DNA of 64,000 nucleotides, from NCBI GenBank assembly GCA_016081115.2, contig CM071929.1:4464001-4528000 (forward strand), given 5' to 3'. Both the position numbers and the translations under genes were made by a program. This stretch comes from Rehmannia glutinosa (lineage: Eukaryota; Streptophyta; Magnoliopsida; Lamiales; Orobanchaceae). Positions 35,967 through 48,860 of this stretch are shown here, one piece after another. The notes beneath the pieces are model-generated. The model was not told the DNA's origin and did no database searches. It saw only the letters and a program-made list of their open reading frames with translations. Position 1 is the stretch's first letter. Each line of letters starts with the position of its first letter.

Positions 35967-36430
35967 CGGGGGCGAATCTATGTGGAAACTAGTTGTACTC
36001 CCAAACTAAAAAAATCCAACATTTTTTAGTAAAAAAAATAATAATAAATTTGTATCCCTATTTTTACAAAAAGAAATAGAAAATCCAAATAAAACAATAC
36101 AAATCACCACAATAAAATTTCAAAAATTAAAAGCTTGACTTAACAATTTGAATAAATAAACCATGGCAAAAATCAAAACCTACAAAACTAAAAATATCAA
36201 ACAAAAAATCTAATAATAATATCAATAATGTTACTAAAACTGTGTTTTGAACTTTTGTTGTCTCTTGTTTCCTTAATTACTCTAATTATTTCTTTTATAT
36301 ATTACATGATCAACTTTTACATAATTTTAAACATCTTTTGTTCTATAATTTTAAATACTAAACAATATTTATATGCACATTTTTTTTAAATTTATCGTAT
36401 CCCATTTAAAAAATTCTGGATTCGCCACTG
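35967..36430. mobile_element. Non-autonomous hAT element
   Basis: 464 bp, flanked by the perfect 8-bp duplication ATCCATGC (35959-35966, 36431-36438). Left end CGGGGGCGAATCTATG; right end reverse complemented CAGTGGCGAATCCAG. AT-rich interior, no ORF. Confidence 0.85.
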
Positions 36431-36521
36431 ATCCATGCAAAAAGAAAATTAAGTTTTGTCCCTAAACTTAAATTTTTTTATTTTGGTTTTTTCAGTTTCT
36501 CCATCTTGGTGGAAGTATGTT

Positions 36522-36871
36522 CGGTGGCGAACGTAAGATTCCGGTTTTGGGTGGGGGGAGGAGCGAAAAATGGACTGGGTTTATAAATTTAAACTATGCG
36601 AATTTTTTTCCATATACTAACCATATTTAATGGGTTTTTATATTGTAAAAGACAAACCTTAATCCCCCATACCCTTTTTGGGATGTTTATACAAAAATAT
36701 ATATTATAAAAGACAACTATTTGAAGTTTTTATCAAATTTTGGAGTGCAATTGTAAATTTATTTATTTATTTTACCTTTAAAAAATAATTTGGGAAACTT
36801 TTTTTTTTTTTTTTTTTTGGGGGGGGTGAATTGGGAAAGTTTTGGGAGGTTTCCCCCTGGGTCCGCCGATG
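36522..36871. mobile_element. Non-autonomous hAT element, imperfect duplication
   Basis: 350 bp with left end CGGTGGCGAACGTAAG and right end reverse complemented CATCGGCGGACCCAGG. The flanks AGTATGTT (36514-36521) and AGTAAGTT (36872-36879) differ at one base, as expected for an older 8-bp duplication. The interior has a T-run followed by GGGGGGG. Confidence 0.68.
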
Positions 36872-37081
36872 AGTAAGTTTCTCCCATGTATAAGAGTTGG
36901 TTTGGTTCTTTTTTATTTTCTTTAGTCTATTAAAATTTGAGTAGATATGTGTTTTTGGTGCTTTATCCAGAGTTTCTCACCAAATTTCTGGAATATTTGC
37001 AGATATATAAGGAGTCTGGTGCGGATCATTCAAATCTTACTTGGAAGTACAAACAACCACTCATCCAACCAATAATCACAA

Positions 37082-37453
37082 ATCAACTAAGCTTGATTGA
37101 AGTGTTGTTGGAGATGTGACTTCTGGTGTTATCACATCTGGAACAGCTGCAGATGTTACTGCAGATGTTGCTGAAGGTGCTGCTTCGGATGTTATAACAT
37201 CTAGAACGACATCTGACATGACATCTGCTGTCACATTTGACAGAACAATTAGTTCAAACACCGAGTGGTGAAGAACTAAGACGGAGTAAGAGGCCAAAGG
37301 TGGTTAAGTCCTTTGGACCTGACTTTCTAACATTGATGTTAGATGGTGAGCCGAACTCGATTAAAGAGGCTCTGAGTAGTCCAGATGCTCTGCTCTGGCA
37401 AGAAGCAATCAATAGTGAAATCGAGTCCATTCTGCAAAACCATACGTGGGAAT
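37082..37453 (+). pseudogene. Copia pol fragment (linker to start of reverse transcriptase)
   Basis: Encodes the region between integrase and reverse transcriptase of a Ty1/Copia polyprotein: a repetitive linker (GDVTSGVITS, ADVTADVAEG), then LRRSKRPKVVKSFGPDF, SIKEALSSPDALLWQEAINS and EIESILQNHTWEL. It stops inside the HTWEL motif exactly where an LTR begins (37454). No LTR or gag of its own is seen on the left. It is the oldest layer (D) of the Copia stack. Confidence 0.8.
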
Positions 37454-38514
37454 TGTTGGAAATAATACAACAATTGTTACAATGGGAAAAGCCTTCAATG
37501 CCTTACAAAAATAGAAACAAAAATTACAACTTGAAGCAAAATCTAACTATTACAAGTCTTGAATGGACTCCAACTCCATGAGCATAAATCTGACAAAACT
37601 AGAAAAACAAAAGCCAAGTCGAGTAGAACTCTATCCGCAAGACAAATACGTCCCGGCTAGTGCTCACGGTTTGACGTAATGTCCCCAAAGATAAAATGGC
37701 TTTACCTCCATTGTATGCAGTAGTACCCCTGACACAAAGGCACCTTTCGAACTAGGAGGAGCGAGAACTGGCTTGCTTGACTCAGAAAATGCAGAAAAGG
37801 AAGATGCAGCGAGAGATGTGACGACAGATGTGACAACATTCAGGATAACATCCTCTGGACAGAATAACTTTCTGCAGAATATTTTCTAACTCTCTCTCTT
37901 TCTCCCTATTTCCCTCTGATTTCCTTCCATATCCTTCTTAACCGAAACTGAATGCAAGCTAAGCATATAAAGGCTGCAATTCCCAACACTTGGAGGAGAT
38001 TTAATGATAGAAAATGGGCAATTAACCAAATGTAACTTCCAAGAGTTACAAATCACATTATGACCACTATCTTGGGAGTTACAAACTCCAAGAGACTTAC
38101 ATGAACCTGGACACCTCCAATGTCCAGATACATTAGGCCCACCACTCACTTGAATTTGGGCCAAGCCCATTTTCGAGTGACAAACTAACGGAACCTGGAC
38201 CCGAGCCCAAAGAGTCGGGTTGGCCCATGGCCTATTGTGATGATACACTTGTGTTATAGTATATCCAACCAATAACACCTTATAGTATTTTTATACTAGG
38301 ATAAACTATGCCCATTCGCGTGGCCAACTTCGTGTATTAATTTCTCACTCATTACCCAAAATTTGGTTTTGAGAAATACAAAATACTACGAACATCTACT
38401 CGAAAGGTAGATTAACAATTCACAATTTAATTCCTCCAGAATTAAATTCTTAGCCACCGAAAATTTGGTCAAAGTCGGGTCGACGCCCGCTTTATCAAAA
38501 CCAAATTTCCAACA
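37454..38514 (-). repeat. LTR of a third Copia-like element (C)
   Basis: A 1061-bp segment with matching LTR-type termini TGTTGGAAAT...ATTTCCAACA. It interrupts the Copia pol fragment on the left. The 5-bp flanks GGAAT and ATCCC do not match, so it is not a simple solo LTR. On the minus strand the bases just before it are GGGAT, like the end of a polypurine tract, which suggests it is the 3' LTR of a minus-strand element whose body lies beyond element B, outside this window. Orientation is inferred; the TATAAAGG-like word near 37966 reads on the plus strand and argues mildly against it. Confidence 0.62.
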
Positions 38515-38519
38515 ATCCC

Positions 38520-38861
38520 TGTTAGGAATTTTATTGTTTAGATTTTGATGAATGCCACGTAAAACTTAGAATAGAAAGTTGGCACCCCAATTCTTGTTGT
38601 AAAATGCATTGTAATGAATAGAGCTGCCAAGCCGAAGTCAAGACAGCCTACGCCTAACATGCAAAGACAATCAAGACGGAAGGAAGACTCTGCCGTGAGA
38701 CAGTGAGTATGGCAAAGAAGAGTAGACGGAAACACTATCGGGCAGAAGCGGTGAGATGCAACAGTGGAGCATCACCAAGTCAACTCAAGAAAAGCCAAGT
38801 CTCAAGTTGAAGTGACAGAAGAGTCATCCAATGATTGGAAGTCGACTCTAAGTCACCTGGG
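38520..38861 (+). repeat. Element B 5' LTR, first part
   Basis: 342 bp starting TGTTAGGAATTTTATTG, equivalent to the first 342 bases in sense of A's LTRs. It ends with CTGGG (38857-38861), the duplication created by insertion of A. Confidence 0.92.
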
Positions 38862-40400
38862 TGTAGGTCCCAAGGGGTGTAAGTGTAAGGTTTAGAAGGG
38901 GGGTTGAATAAACCTTACCAAATTTTCGATTTAGGCCTTTTAAATCTCTGAGTTCTACACACTGTGTCCTTGATGGACAATCGAATTAGTCCCTCAAGAG
39001 AGTTAATCTCTCAACAGACTCAATTTGAGCTGTTAATAGAGTAACTCAAATGTTGGCTATAATTTTACTCACCGTGTGGTTTTGTTTTCAATGGAAGACT
39101 TAACACCCTTAAGTTTGATTAAGCAAGTTTTTACACTTGATTTAGTACTTATAGATTATCCAATGGATAGCAAATTTGTCACAGATATAAGCAATTAAAA
39201 GTGCGAGAAATTTAAATGCTTGAAATGTAAATGACACAAGAAAAGTTTTTATAGAGGTTCAAGATGGGGTAATTCTTCTACTCCTCTCTTCTCCAACTCT
39301 TGGAGGAATCCACTAAGTAATGATCAGTTTACAAAGTGGTAATGTCTGAGATACAAGTCTTGATCACAACAAACGACTTGATCCTTTGGGACTCGATCCG
39401 AGACGCCTTGATCACTCACCGGCTTCTCGTGACGACTCGCCTTCTTCACTGTGGCGGTGCTTTGCTACTACTGACTCACTTGCTCAAGCACTTTGGATTT
39501 GATCACGAAGCCCTCCAAAAGCTTAAGACTTGGTTCACCTTGAACCTTTCTACAATCCTTCTTGGAATGTAGACCCCTTGTTTTCGATATTTTCCTCTTC
39601 AACCGATTGAAGTTCTCTTTCCTTCACAGGTAAGTGTTGGATTGATGTACTTGAGATGTAGGCTTGAGGATTGAGAATATTTCATTATTGATAAGCTTGT
39701 ATATCTCACGTGTGTCATTCATTCACGCATCATCCTTCTCAATCAAACTCCTCGGCCTTTTATAGTGAACTTTCAAAAATTTGCCCGTTGAAGAGATAGG
39801 CTCATTTTTGAAAATCACTTTGCATCGTTAGTGTGCGCTTCTTGGAATTGCCATTTCCTCGTATGAAATGTTTTATCACCTTTTCGAGTTCGACACGGTG
39901 TAGTGCTTCCCATTGGTTCATTTCTTTTGCACGCTTCGGGACCGAGCACTCCAAGAAAGGTAGTATGGAGATATTACTTGTTTAAGTAAATCTCTTGATT
40001 TACGGCAACGGTTCTTTTACGATTATCTCGACTTGACCGCATTTCCTCGCTTTCCTCGGTGACTTAGAGTCGCACTTCCAATCATTGGATGACTCTTCCA
40101 CTCACTTGACTTGAGACTTGGCTTCTTTTGAGTTGACTTGACTGATGTTCCACTCACCGCATCTCACCGCTTCTTCATCGAGTTCCTGTCATGCGCTTTT
40201 TTGTTGTACTCAAATTGTCTCACAGCAGAGTTTTCCTTCAAGCCTTGATTGTCTTCTTGCAAGTTGGAGCGTAGGCGACTTAACTCGGCTTGGCCAGCTC
40301 TAATTGTTACAATACATTTCAAAGCAAGAATTGGGAGCCAACTTTCTATTCTAAGTTTTACATGGCATTCATCAAAATCTAAACAATAGAATTCCTAACA
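38862..40400 (-). repeat. Element A 3' LTR
   Basis: 1539 bp. On the minus strand it starts TGTTAGGAATTCTATTG and ends GGGACCTACA. It matches 51285-52810 over long identical runs with short garbled interruptions. Confidence 0.94.
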
Positions 40401-40414
40401 ATTTCCCCCTTTTT
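40401..40414 (-). other. Polypurine tract of element A
   Basis: Minus-strand AAAAAGGGGGAAAT directly before the 3' LTR start TGTTAGG. It would prime plus-strand DNA synthesis. Confidence 0.88.
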
Positions 40415-40589
40415 GATGATGCCAAAACTTAAATCATACAAAGATGCAAATAACACGATACATACGAGATAGTGTATTGACATAGAATGTATCGCGCATA
40501 ATCAATCTTTTTATTGATCATATCATTCTTGTACTTAACACAATCAAGCATTTACAAGTGTATCGAGTAAAAAAATTTGCATTATTACG

Positions 40590-43500
40590 AAGACTTACAT
40601 TGTATGTATTTACATATAAAATACACGAAGGGTTGGGCAAAGAACACTTCATCTCCTTCATTTGTCCTCTTTTTCATCTTGATCGAAGATCTTCTTCTCT
40701 TCTTCTCGTCATCACCGCCTTCTTTTTTCTTCTCATATGCCTTCCTGGCGCCTTCATCTTTCCTTATTCTTTCCTCTCTCTCCGCCATAGCCGAGTTTGT
40801 CTCTTGTTTTCTTCTTCTATCCTTTTTGCATACTCGGCGTTGGTTTTAGCCACTTGCAAGTTCGCCACATGGTCAAGCCCACCCAAGAGATCCCTCCTTT
40901 CTTTCCCGGATCTACGTATTCAATATTCTCGGGCGAGCCTGGAGGTCCAAGCTTCTTCCTCCACTCGCCGCTTCTTCCTCTACCTCGGGCGTATCAGATC
41001 TTTGGGGCTTCTTTCCAAATGAGTGCCCGTGGAGTGACCAAAGCAGAGTGATCGGTTGTCTGGTCTGCTCGCCTTTCTTCACATAATGTGAGACCTTTTC
41101 CCAAGATCAGTCCCAAGCTTGAGCCAAGGACATATTTGCAAAATAACCTTCGTTCGAGCGTTTTGAATTCGTCAACTGATCTTGGCTCTGTCCCGACATC
41201 GAAATGGCATACGTGTCTCTGTCAACCGGAATGCCTCCGTGTTCTTTCAAGATGTTCATCACCCTGCATCCATTCTTCCTTCCACCTCCTTCATCCCCTC
41301 GCTTCAATTTCTTTTCTTCTTCTCGGCCATAGATACAAAGAGAGTGTTGGAGTGGCGAGTCACGAGGAGTTTTTTGCTTATAATGTCACCGTGACAGACC
41401 CTTGTTGGGGTTTGTGCAATCATCAAGGTCACATTCTTTAATCCTTCCCCTCGCAGATTTTCCTTTCTTCGATTTCAAAATTTCCCGGTTTTTTTCCTTC
41501 TCACTGTTCCTTGTCATTGCTCCTTTCTTTTCAAACTTGATTTTGTCTTTGCTTTAAGGTATTCCTCTTCCCCTTTTTGGCATCATCAAAGGATAGAGGA
41601 ACCCCGAGAACATCTTTGGCAAGCATGAAGTCGAAGTCTCCGATGGTTGAATTTTGCTTCAAGTCCGCTGCGTTGTATCTTTTCGCATTGAGTAGTAGCG
41701 TTGGATTCTCACAAATCGGCTTCATCTCAGCCATGAGAAGGCTGAATTTTCTTGTCATGTGTTCTTCCAAACGCCAGATATCATTTGCATTTCGCTCACG
41801 CAGCAGCCTTGATCTCGGCAGGTGTGAGCTTCGTGCATATGTTCAATGTGTTCCCGAACTTCGTTTCGCATCAACATTTTCGACTCTCCACACCAGCCTT
41901 TTTGAATAATTGTCCGCGTATCTCAATTGTTCCACACGCATTGATTCTTTCAGCTGTTGCCACCATTCCCCTTACCCCCGACGTGATGCCTCTCAAGTCA
42001 CCGTAAGGTTGGCATCTCTCGTTGTCCAGCGCATATCCAAGCGAGGCTCGATGCCTCTCCATCTTTTCAACTTCAAAAAAGAGAGCCTTGAACACTTCTC
42101 GTCTTCAAATCGATTCTTCATTGCGGTGATGGCCATACAAATGTGTCGAAATCGAAATCGGCCGGAACAATGGTGCCGAGTGAAAAACAGAGTGATGGTC
42201 CGTGATAGCGTGCTTGCTCATTTTCGACTCTTCGTGGAGTTCTCGTATCTCCAAAGAGAAAGGAAAGATTCCTCAAAGGATTCATCACCGCCATCCGGGA
42301 TTTGTTCGATGATAAGCGATGGGCGTGAAGTTCTTTTGGGAATCGATCCACCGTAGCTTGAGGAGCCGAGCGATGATCGCCGGTTCACCGGGTTTTGTGG
42401 TGCGATGGACTCGGCTTGCCGAGCCTCACTCTTAACAGCCTTCGTTGGTCTCAAATTTCTCCTTTTGAGCAGATCGGTCGTCGGCCTTATCGAAGCGTCA
42501 TCGGACGATGATGAGATTTCCATTGGTGGCTCATCATCAAAATTAAAGGTCCGACGAGTAGTCTTGGGATTAGACTTGCTCGTGCCTGGAACATCCGCAC
42601 CGAGTCTTTTGGATTTGTCATGGGGTTGACTCGCCTTCTTCTTCGCCTTTCCGATCCCGCAAAGGTGACATCGGGGTTGTCCTGGGAATCATGAAGTGCG
42701 CCGATCTCCTTCTCGATGGATCGATGGTTGCGGGAGGGATGTTCTCTACTTGTGTGTTACCCTAAGTCTCAACCTCCCGTGGGCCTTCATTTCCTCCGGC
42801 TCTCTCTGCGAGGCCTTCCTTCCCTTTCGACAAAGGTCACTGCCTTAGGGTCTTCTACATGGCATCCATTGGAGTCTCAACCCCATGGATTGCGCTTTCA
42901 TCGCCTGAGTGTTAACTCCCGGATGTTCCTTCCGCCTCGATCGCATCGCAGCGTCATTAGCCTTCAGAGTTGTTGGCACCTCGGTGAGACAGTCTCAATC
43001 GCCAGCTTCGTTGATGGCAACTTCTTTGTTCTTCTTGTGTTTGAGTGTTCTTTGCTTCGCCTCCTACATTCTTTGTGGAGTCATCTGCACATCCTCCGAC
43101 CTGCCGCGGTGGAGGAGTTTCCACTCGGGCGCACCACCGAGTGACTTGGAGTGGGGTTACTCGTCTCCAAACTCCCTTGTTGCAATTGATGGTTCAGCCG
43201 TTGGGGCGGTGGTGGCACACCTTCAATAGGGTTGGCTCGATCGGGGTCCCCACTAGCCAGATTTCATCGCCAACTTCCTTATCGCTTTCTTCGAGTGAGT
43301 GGGGAAGTGGTAGCAAGAACATCGTGGCTATTTGTTTGAACCACTCCCATTGGATCGATTTCACCGTGTTCGAGGACTCTCCTGGTCCCTCCATCGGTCT
43401 TTGCTCGTGAAGGATTCTTGATTCATGCAATGCTTGCGATCCGCACTTCTTCCGTAGGGCGCATTCTCGTGTTCCTCATCACTTTCGGAGAAGACATCAA

Positions 43501-45127
43501 GGAGAGGATGGAAGTGTTAGGTCCGGAGATAGGGCGAGTCTTGCCTTTTCGCGTCTTCTCGCTTTCTTCAACTTGCTTTTCTCTCTCCTTGTCCTTGTAG
43601 ATCTGCGAGAATATCCATGCGATTGTCTTGTCTTCATCTAGAGTCGAGCACAAGATAATCCAAGGAAATTTAGCGCTTCCTCTTCTTCTTCTATGAATTC
43701 AGGCCGTTGGAACCGCTTCGACCGCTTTCGTTTCCATTTTCTCCACTCACGCAGACGATTTTGGATGTCCTGGTAAGGTGGAGATATGATCATTACATCA
43801 CTATCTCTGGCTGGTTCTTCTTCTTGAGTTTCAATTTGTATGAACTACAACAATTTGTGTCTTGAGTTGCCTCTGCTGATCACCTTCAAGACTTGGTCAA
43901 GTTTTTCATCAATTACATCCGGAGACTCTACTTCTCCAGGTAGTCTCCTGTGTCTGTTCTAGCCGAGTAGCCGACTCAAATGGTTTCTCTTTGTTCGGTC
44001 CGCTGACGAGTCTTCTTCGTCTCTGGTTTGTACCGGGGAATTTCTGTTCGGGCGGTGTCCTCTCGAGTCTTGGCGGCCGGGGCGGTCTTGTGTTTGTTTA
44101 CGAGGAGCCGTCTAGGCTTGTCGATTCTCCTCTTTTGACGATCGAGAGAAGAATTTGTGAGTCCTTCTCGACCCAGCCGCTGCAGTGGGCGGGACACGGC
44201 CGGCGGGCAGCGACTCTGCTGCGGGGCGGTGACTCTGCTGGGAGCGGAGCATGTTTGTTTTCTTTCTTTGCAGGGCAGCGAGACTTTTTGGTAGTCAGCG
44301 GGGCGAGCTTTTCTTCTTGTTGGAGAGGAAGCGGTGTCTTGGTCACCGATTCCCCCTCACCGGTGTCGCCTCTCTTGGCGTACGACGCTTCGAGCACCGA
44401 GAGAGATTAGCTCAACATCCTCTTGTTAACATGGAAAGCCTTCCCATGTCTAAGAGGTACTCCTTTCACCTCCAATAGCCAATAGCCAATCACTGGCCAT
44501 ATCCCGAGATCCTCCAAATGACCCATCTTCTTTGAAGGACTTGTTCCCACGTTAAGCAGAAATCTGCTGTAGATAAACTCAGCCATTTATCTTCTTTTCT
44601 TCGATTATTGCAGCCATCACAATCAATTTTGCCTTTGACATTGGTCAAAGTCGCCAAATTTGATGTCGATACACTTGGCAACAATATCCAACAATTTGTG
44701 ATAGTCCTCCTTCTTGGCAGATCTCTTGTTTCTTTGTGTATATTATTTTGTCAAAGAACGTCGGACTTGGCTATTTCTTTCCATGCGTCGGCCCAAGTTT
44801 ACATCGGCCTCTTTGATCTCGGATGCTCCTCTCTGCCGTAGTGAGCAATATTCACCAAATCCTTGGCGGTGATAGTCACCGCTTCCGTGAACAGATGACT
44901 TGATTCTTCATCGTGAATCTCGGCATTCACGTAGAATTGTGCGACCTCCTCCACATAGGTCATAGGATACTCCAGTGTTAGAAACGGTTTCGATCCGACG
45001 TTTCTAACTTCTCCGCGATTTTCTTCACCAGGGTGTCGTCGGACCCTGCTTCACCATTCCGTCGAAATCCACTGGTCGAACCGTGGATTTGTTTTCCCAA
45101 CTTGGTAAAGTTATACGTTGGTGCCAT
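40590..45127 (-). pseudogene. Element A extra coding region after pol (envelope-like)
   Basis: About 4.5 kb in pol sense. It begins at the ATG complementary to 45127 (MAPTY). Recognisable blocks include RFLTLEYPMTYVEEVAQFYV, SSHLFTEAVTITAKDLVNIA, FGDFDQ; then proline- and charge-rich spacer (about 44.4-42.3 kb), FKALFFEVEKMERHRASLGY, LYGDLRGITSGVRGMVATAE near 42.0 kb, a coiled-coil-like MEEHMTRKFSLLMAEM near 41.77 kb, and a basic C-terminus near 40.6-40.8 kb. The first block resembles the 'putative plant transposon protein' domain found in envelope-like ORFs of Sireviruses (family from memory). No signal peptide or transmembrane helix was evident. It could also be a captured host gene. Confidence 0.6.
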
Positions 45128-45604
45128 TTCTCGAATAATTTCAAGGAAAAATTCGAAATTTGATTTGAAGGTTGATAGGGTTTCGAGAGTATTTGCCTTT
45201 GCTTTTTGAGAGAGAGATTGAACAGTTTTTAGAAGTGTGAGAGAAAACGGACGAAAAATGGTTTAAATATGTTTATGAAAGGGCGTGCGGACGGTTTTGA
45301 ATCGTGATCGAAATCAACGGCTTGATTTCGCACGCATATTGAGCGATTCATGTCTCGTATTTAATGCGGCAACATTTATATCCAATCATAGGCTTGGTGT
45401 GCGGCTTTATGTCCGTACACATCATCATTATCTTTGGACGTGTCTCTTAAAACATTCCCGCTTAGTCAAAAACGATTTGCGTTTTTGTCTCTTTGCTCAT
45501 AAGTTATTCAACATCTCTCTTAGCCGATTTAACTCGCTTCTCACATTTCTCTTAGTGACTCAAATTCACCGACTTGGTATAGCCGATTTTTCCGATCTGG
45601 TGAT

Positions 45605-48600
45605 TTATTGAGCTAATTTTTGTTTTCGACTCTTTTTCACCTTCTTTCCCTGTTCCATTTCGTTTCTTTGACTCTTCGTGTCTCGGCTTAGCTCAATTAG
45701 CCCCAACTCATGTTTGAGTTCTTCAAATCTTGACTCACATAATGGTTTTGTGAAGATGTCGGCTAGTTGTTTGTCGGTTGAGATATATTCCAAGATAATG
45801 TCCTTCTTTTCAACATGATCTCTTATGAAATGATATCGACATCTATATGTTTTGTTCTTGAGTGCAACACAGGATTTTGAGTGATTGCAATTGCACTTGT
45901 GTTATCACACATGATTGGAATTTCTTTTTCTTCAACTTCATAATCTCTCATTCTTGTCTCATCCATAGGACTTGGGCACAATAGTACGCCGCATGACTAT
46001 GTATTCGCCTCGGTGTTGTAGAAGTGGCTATTGAGTTTTGCTTCTTGCTAAACCAGGAAATTAATCTTTCCAAGCATTTGACATGTGCGCCTCAGTCTTT
46101 TCTGTCCACTCTCTGCATCGGCATAGTCGTAGTCGAATAGCCAATTAGCTTGAATCCACCTTCCTTTGGATACCATAGCCCTATTTCTTGATTTCCTTTT
46201 AAGTATCTCAATATTCTCTTAGCCGCAGTCATATGGCTCTCTTTTGGAGCGATTGAAATCTTGCACATACACCTACAAAGAAAAGGTGATGTCGGCTCTA
46301 GGCTTTGTGAGATAGAAGCGATGATCCATAAGTGCTTTGTATCTTGTTTGATCTACGGGCTTGCCATCTGCATCCATGTCCATTTTGATGATGTGTTCAT
46401 TGGTATTTTTACGTAAGACTTCTCCTCCATACCAAATTTCTTCATTAAATCTCTGGTGTATTTTGTTTGGCTTATGAAGGTTCCATCCTTCACCGTTTCA
46501 CTTGAAGTCCAGGAAGAATGTCGGCTCTCCCATCATGCTCATTTCAAATTTACTTTGCATGAGGTTTGAGAATTTTTCACACGACTCTTTGTTAGTGGAT
46601 CCAAAAATGATGTCATCCACATATATTTGAACAAGCGGATACTCTTCTTGTCTTGAATTAAAAAGTGTTCTATCTACTTTTCCTTTAGTGAATCCATTTT
46701 CGATTAGGAATTGTGACGGGTATCATACCATGATCCGGTGCTGTTTCAATCCATACAGGGCTTTCTTGAGTTTGTACACTTTGTCTCCAAGAGTCTTCTG
46801 CTCAAATCCTGGAGGTTGTTCAACATACACTTCTTCTTCCAATAATCCATTTAGGAATGCACTTTTTACATCCATTTGATATACAATGAAGTTTTTTGTG
46901 AGCTGCATAGGCAAGAAACATCCTTATAGCTTCCAATCTTGCTACGAGGAGCAAATGTTTCATCAAAATCTATTCCTTCTTCTTGGCAATATCCTTTGGC
47001 TACCAATCTTGCTTTGTTTCTTACCACCCGCAGAACCTTCCTCGTTCATCTTATTTACGAATACCCATTTGGTTCCAATAATATTTTGATGTATGGGTCT
47101 TTTTGTACTAATTCCCATACTTTATTTCTCTCAAACTCGATTCGACTCTTCTTGCATAGCTTGAATCCAATGTGTGTCATCCAATGCTTGTGACACATCT
47201 TTGGGCTCTATCTGCGAGATGAAGCATGTGAGCATTGCTTCTTGTTGAGTTCGGATCTTGTCTTGACACCTTCTCATGTCTCCAATGACAAGATCTCGTG
47301 GATGGTCTCTCGGCCATCTTACGCCAGGTTGAAGTAAGTTAGCCGGATTCGATCGACTTGGTACCGTGTTCTTTGTGGTCACTCTCTCGTGATCACTCAC
47401 CTTGCAGATTTTCCACTGCTTTTGAGATTGACTATCTCATCTTCTTCTCAATTGATAATCCCCGCCTTGAAGATAGGGATTCTTCGAGATTGGATGTTTG
47501 ACATCACCACTCTTCAATGTCTTTTCCATTTATGTTTGGCTCATCGAATACTACATGAATGGATTCTTCTCAGAACCATAGTTTTTTTGTTGAGTATTCT
47601 GTAGGCTTTGCTTTCACCGAGTATCCTAAGAAGATACCCTCATCGACTTTAGCATCAAAAGCCTTTAGGTTGTCTTTGCCATTATTGTGGATGAAGCATT
47701 TACATCCAAATATCCTGAAATATGCAACATTTGGTTTTCTTCCATCCGAGATCTCATAGGAGTCTTTGTCATTTGCGCCTATTTATCATACATCTGTTTT
47801 GGGTGTAGCAAGTGTGTTGATTGCTTGACCCAAAATCTTTTTTTGTAACCTGCTTGGCTAACATGGTCCTTGTTTGCTTTTCGAGGGTTAATTCCTTCTT
47901 TCGCAACTCCATTCTGCCGTGGAGTCCTTGCGGTGATAGTTCATGACCAATACCATTCTCAATACAAGATCTTGAGTTATTATTCCATTGACAAACTCGG
48001 TTCCTCTATCGATCTTATTTTGATAATGGTTTGACTCTTCTCATTTTGTATTTTCTTCATCAGCCGTGGTAGCTTTTGTAGAGTTTCTTTCTTCTTGCAC
48101 ATGAATATTGTCCATGTATATCTTGAGTAGTCATCTACTACCACCAAGGTGTATTTCTTTCCACTTATGCTTCTTTGGTTCCACTGGGCCAAATAGATCC
48201 ATATGAAGCGGATGCAATATTCTTGTTGAGGATGGGCATGTCTTTTCTTTGAATGACGACTTGATTTGTTTTCCTTCGACATGCATCACATATACTTTCC
48301 TTCTTGTATATCTTGAGTCCTGGGAAGTCCTTCTACAAGATGACTTCTTGCTAGCTTATTAATTGTTTTGAAGTTCGGTGACTCGGCTTTTTGTGCCACG
48401 TAACTTGATTCAAATTTGTTCTTTGCTAGTAGACAGTCTTTGGGTGTTGCGATTTGACCAATCCACTACATACATATTTTTCTGTCTACATCCTTGCAAA
48501 AGACAACTTCATTAGATTCAACATTTTTGATTTGGCATATTCCCATGTTGAATCCAACATTGTAGCCCTTGTCGCAGAGTTGATGATGCTTAGTAAATTG

Positions 48601-48860
48601 AAGTTTAGTCCTTCAACATATGCAACATCTGTGATTTCTAAACCATTCCTTTTGATGGATCCAAAGCCTCTTATTTCACCAGGAGCTTCATTTCTCCAAA
48701 TATGACTTTTGCTCCTTTGACTTCCTTGAATTTTGACAGATTTCTCTTATTTCCTCGTGTATGGGAATGAACGACATCGCCCATGTACCAGGTTCCTTGG
48801 CACTCACTGCTCCTTGAACTGCAATCAAGGAAATTAAGTTTTAGGTACCCATTCTTATGC
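45605..48860 (-). pseudogene. Element A pol region
   Basis: Domain order by fragments: the protease region near 48800-48700; GAG-pre-integrase near 48400; integrase core with GKKYTLVVVDDYSRYTWTI at about 48160; linker to about 47150; reverse transcriptase with [20 protein letters not shown] at 46880 and the catalytic YVDDIIFG at about 46630-46605; RNase H with tail EYISTDKQLADIFTKPLCES ending by 45605. At least a dozen frame changes are needed to follow the homology, so no functional polyprotein is encoded as read. Confidence 0.8.

Noticed and set aside
40558..44841. Many plus-strand frames of 60-154 codons in element A
   Set aside because: They are antisense shadows of the minus-strand extra coding region of A; the matching shadows in B lie on the minus strand.
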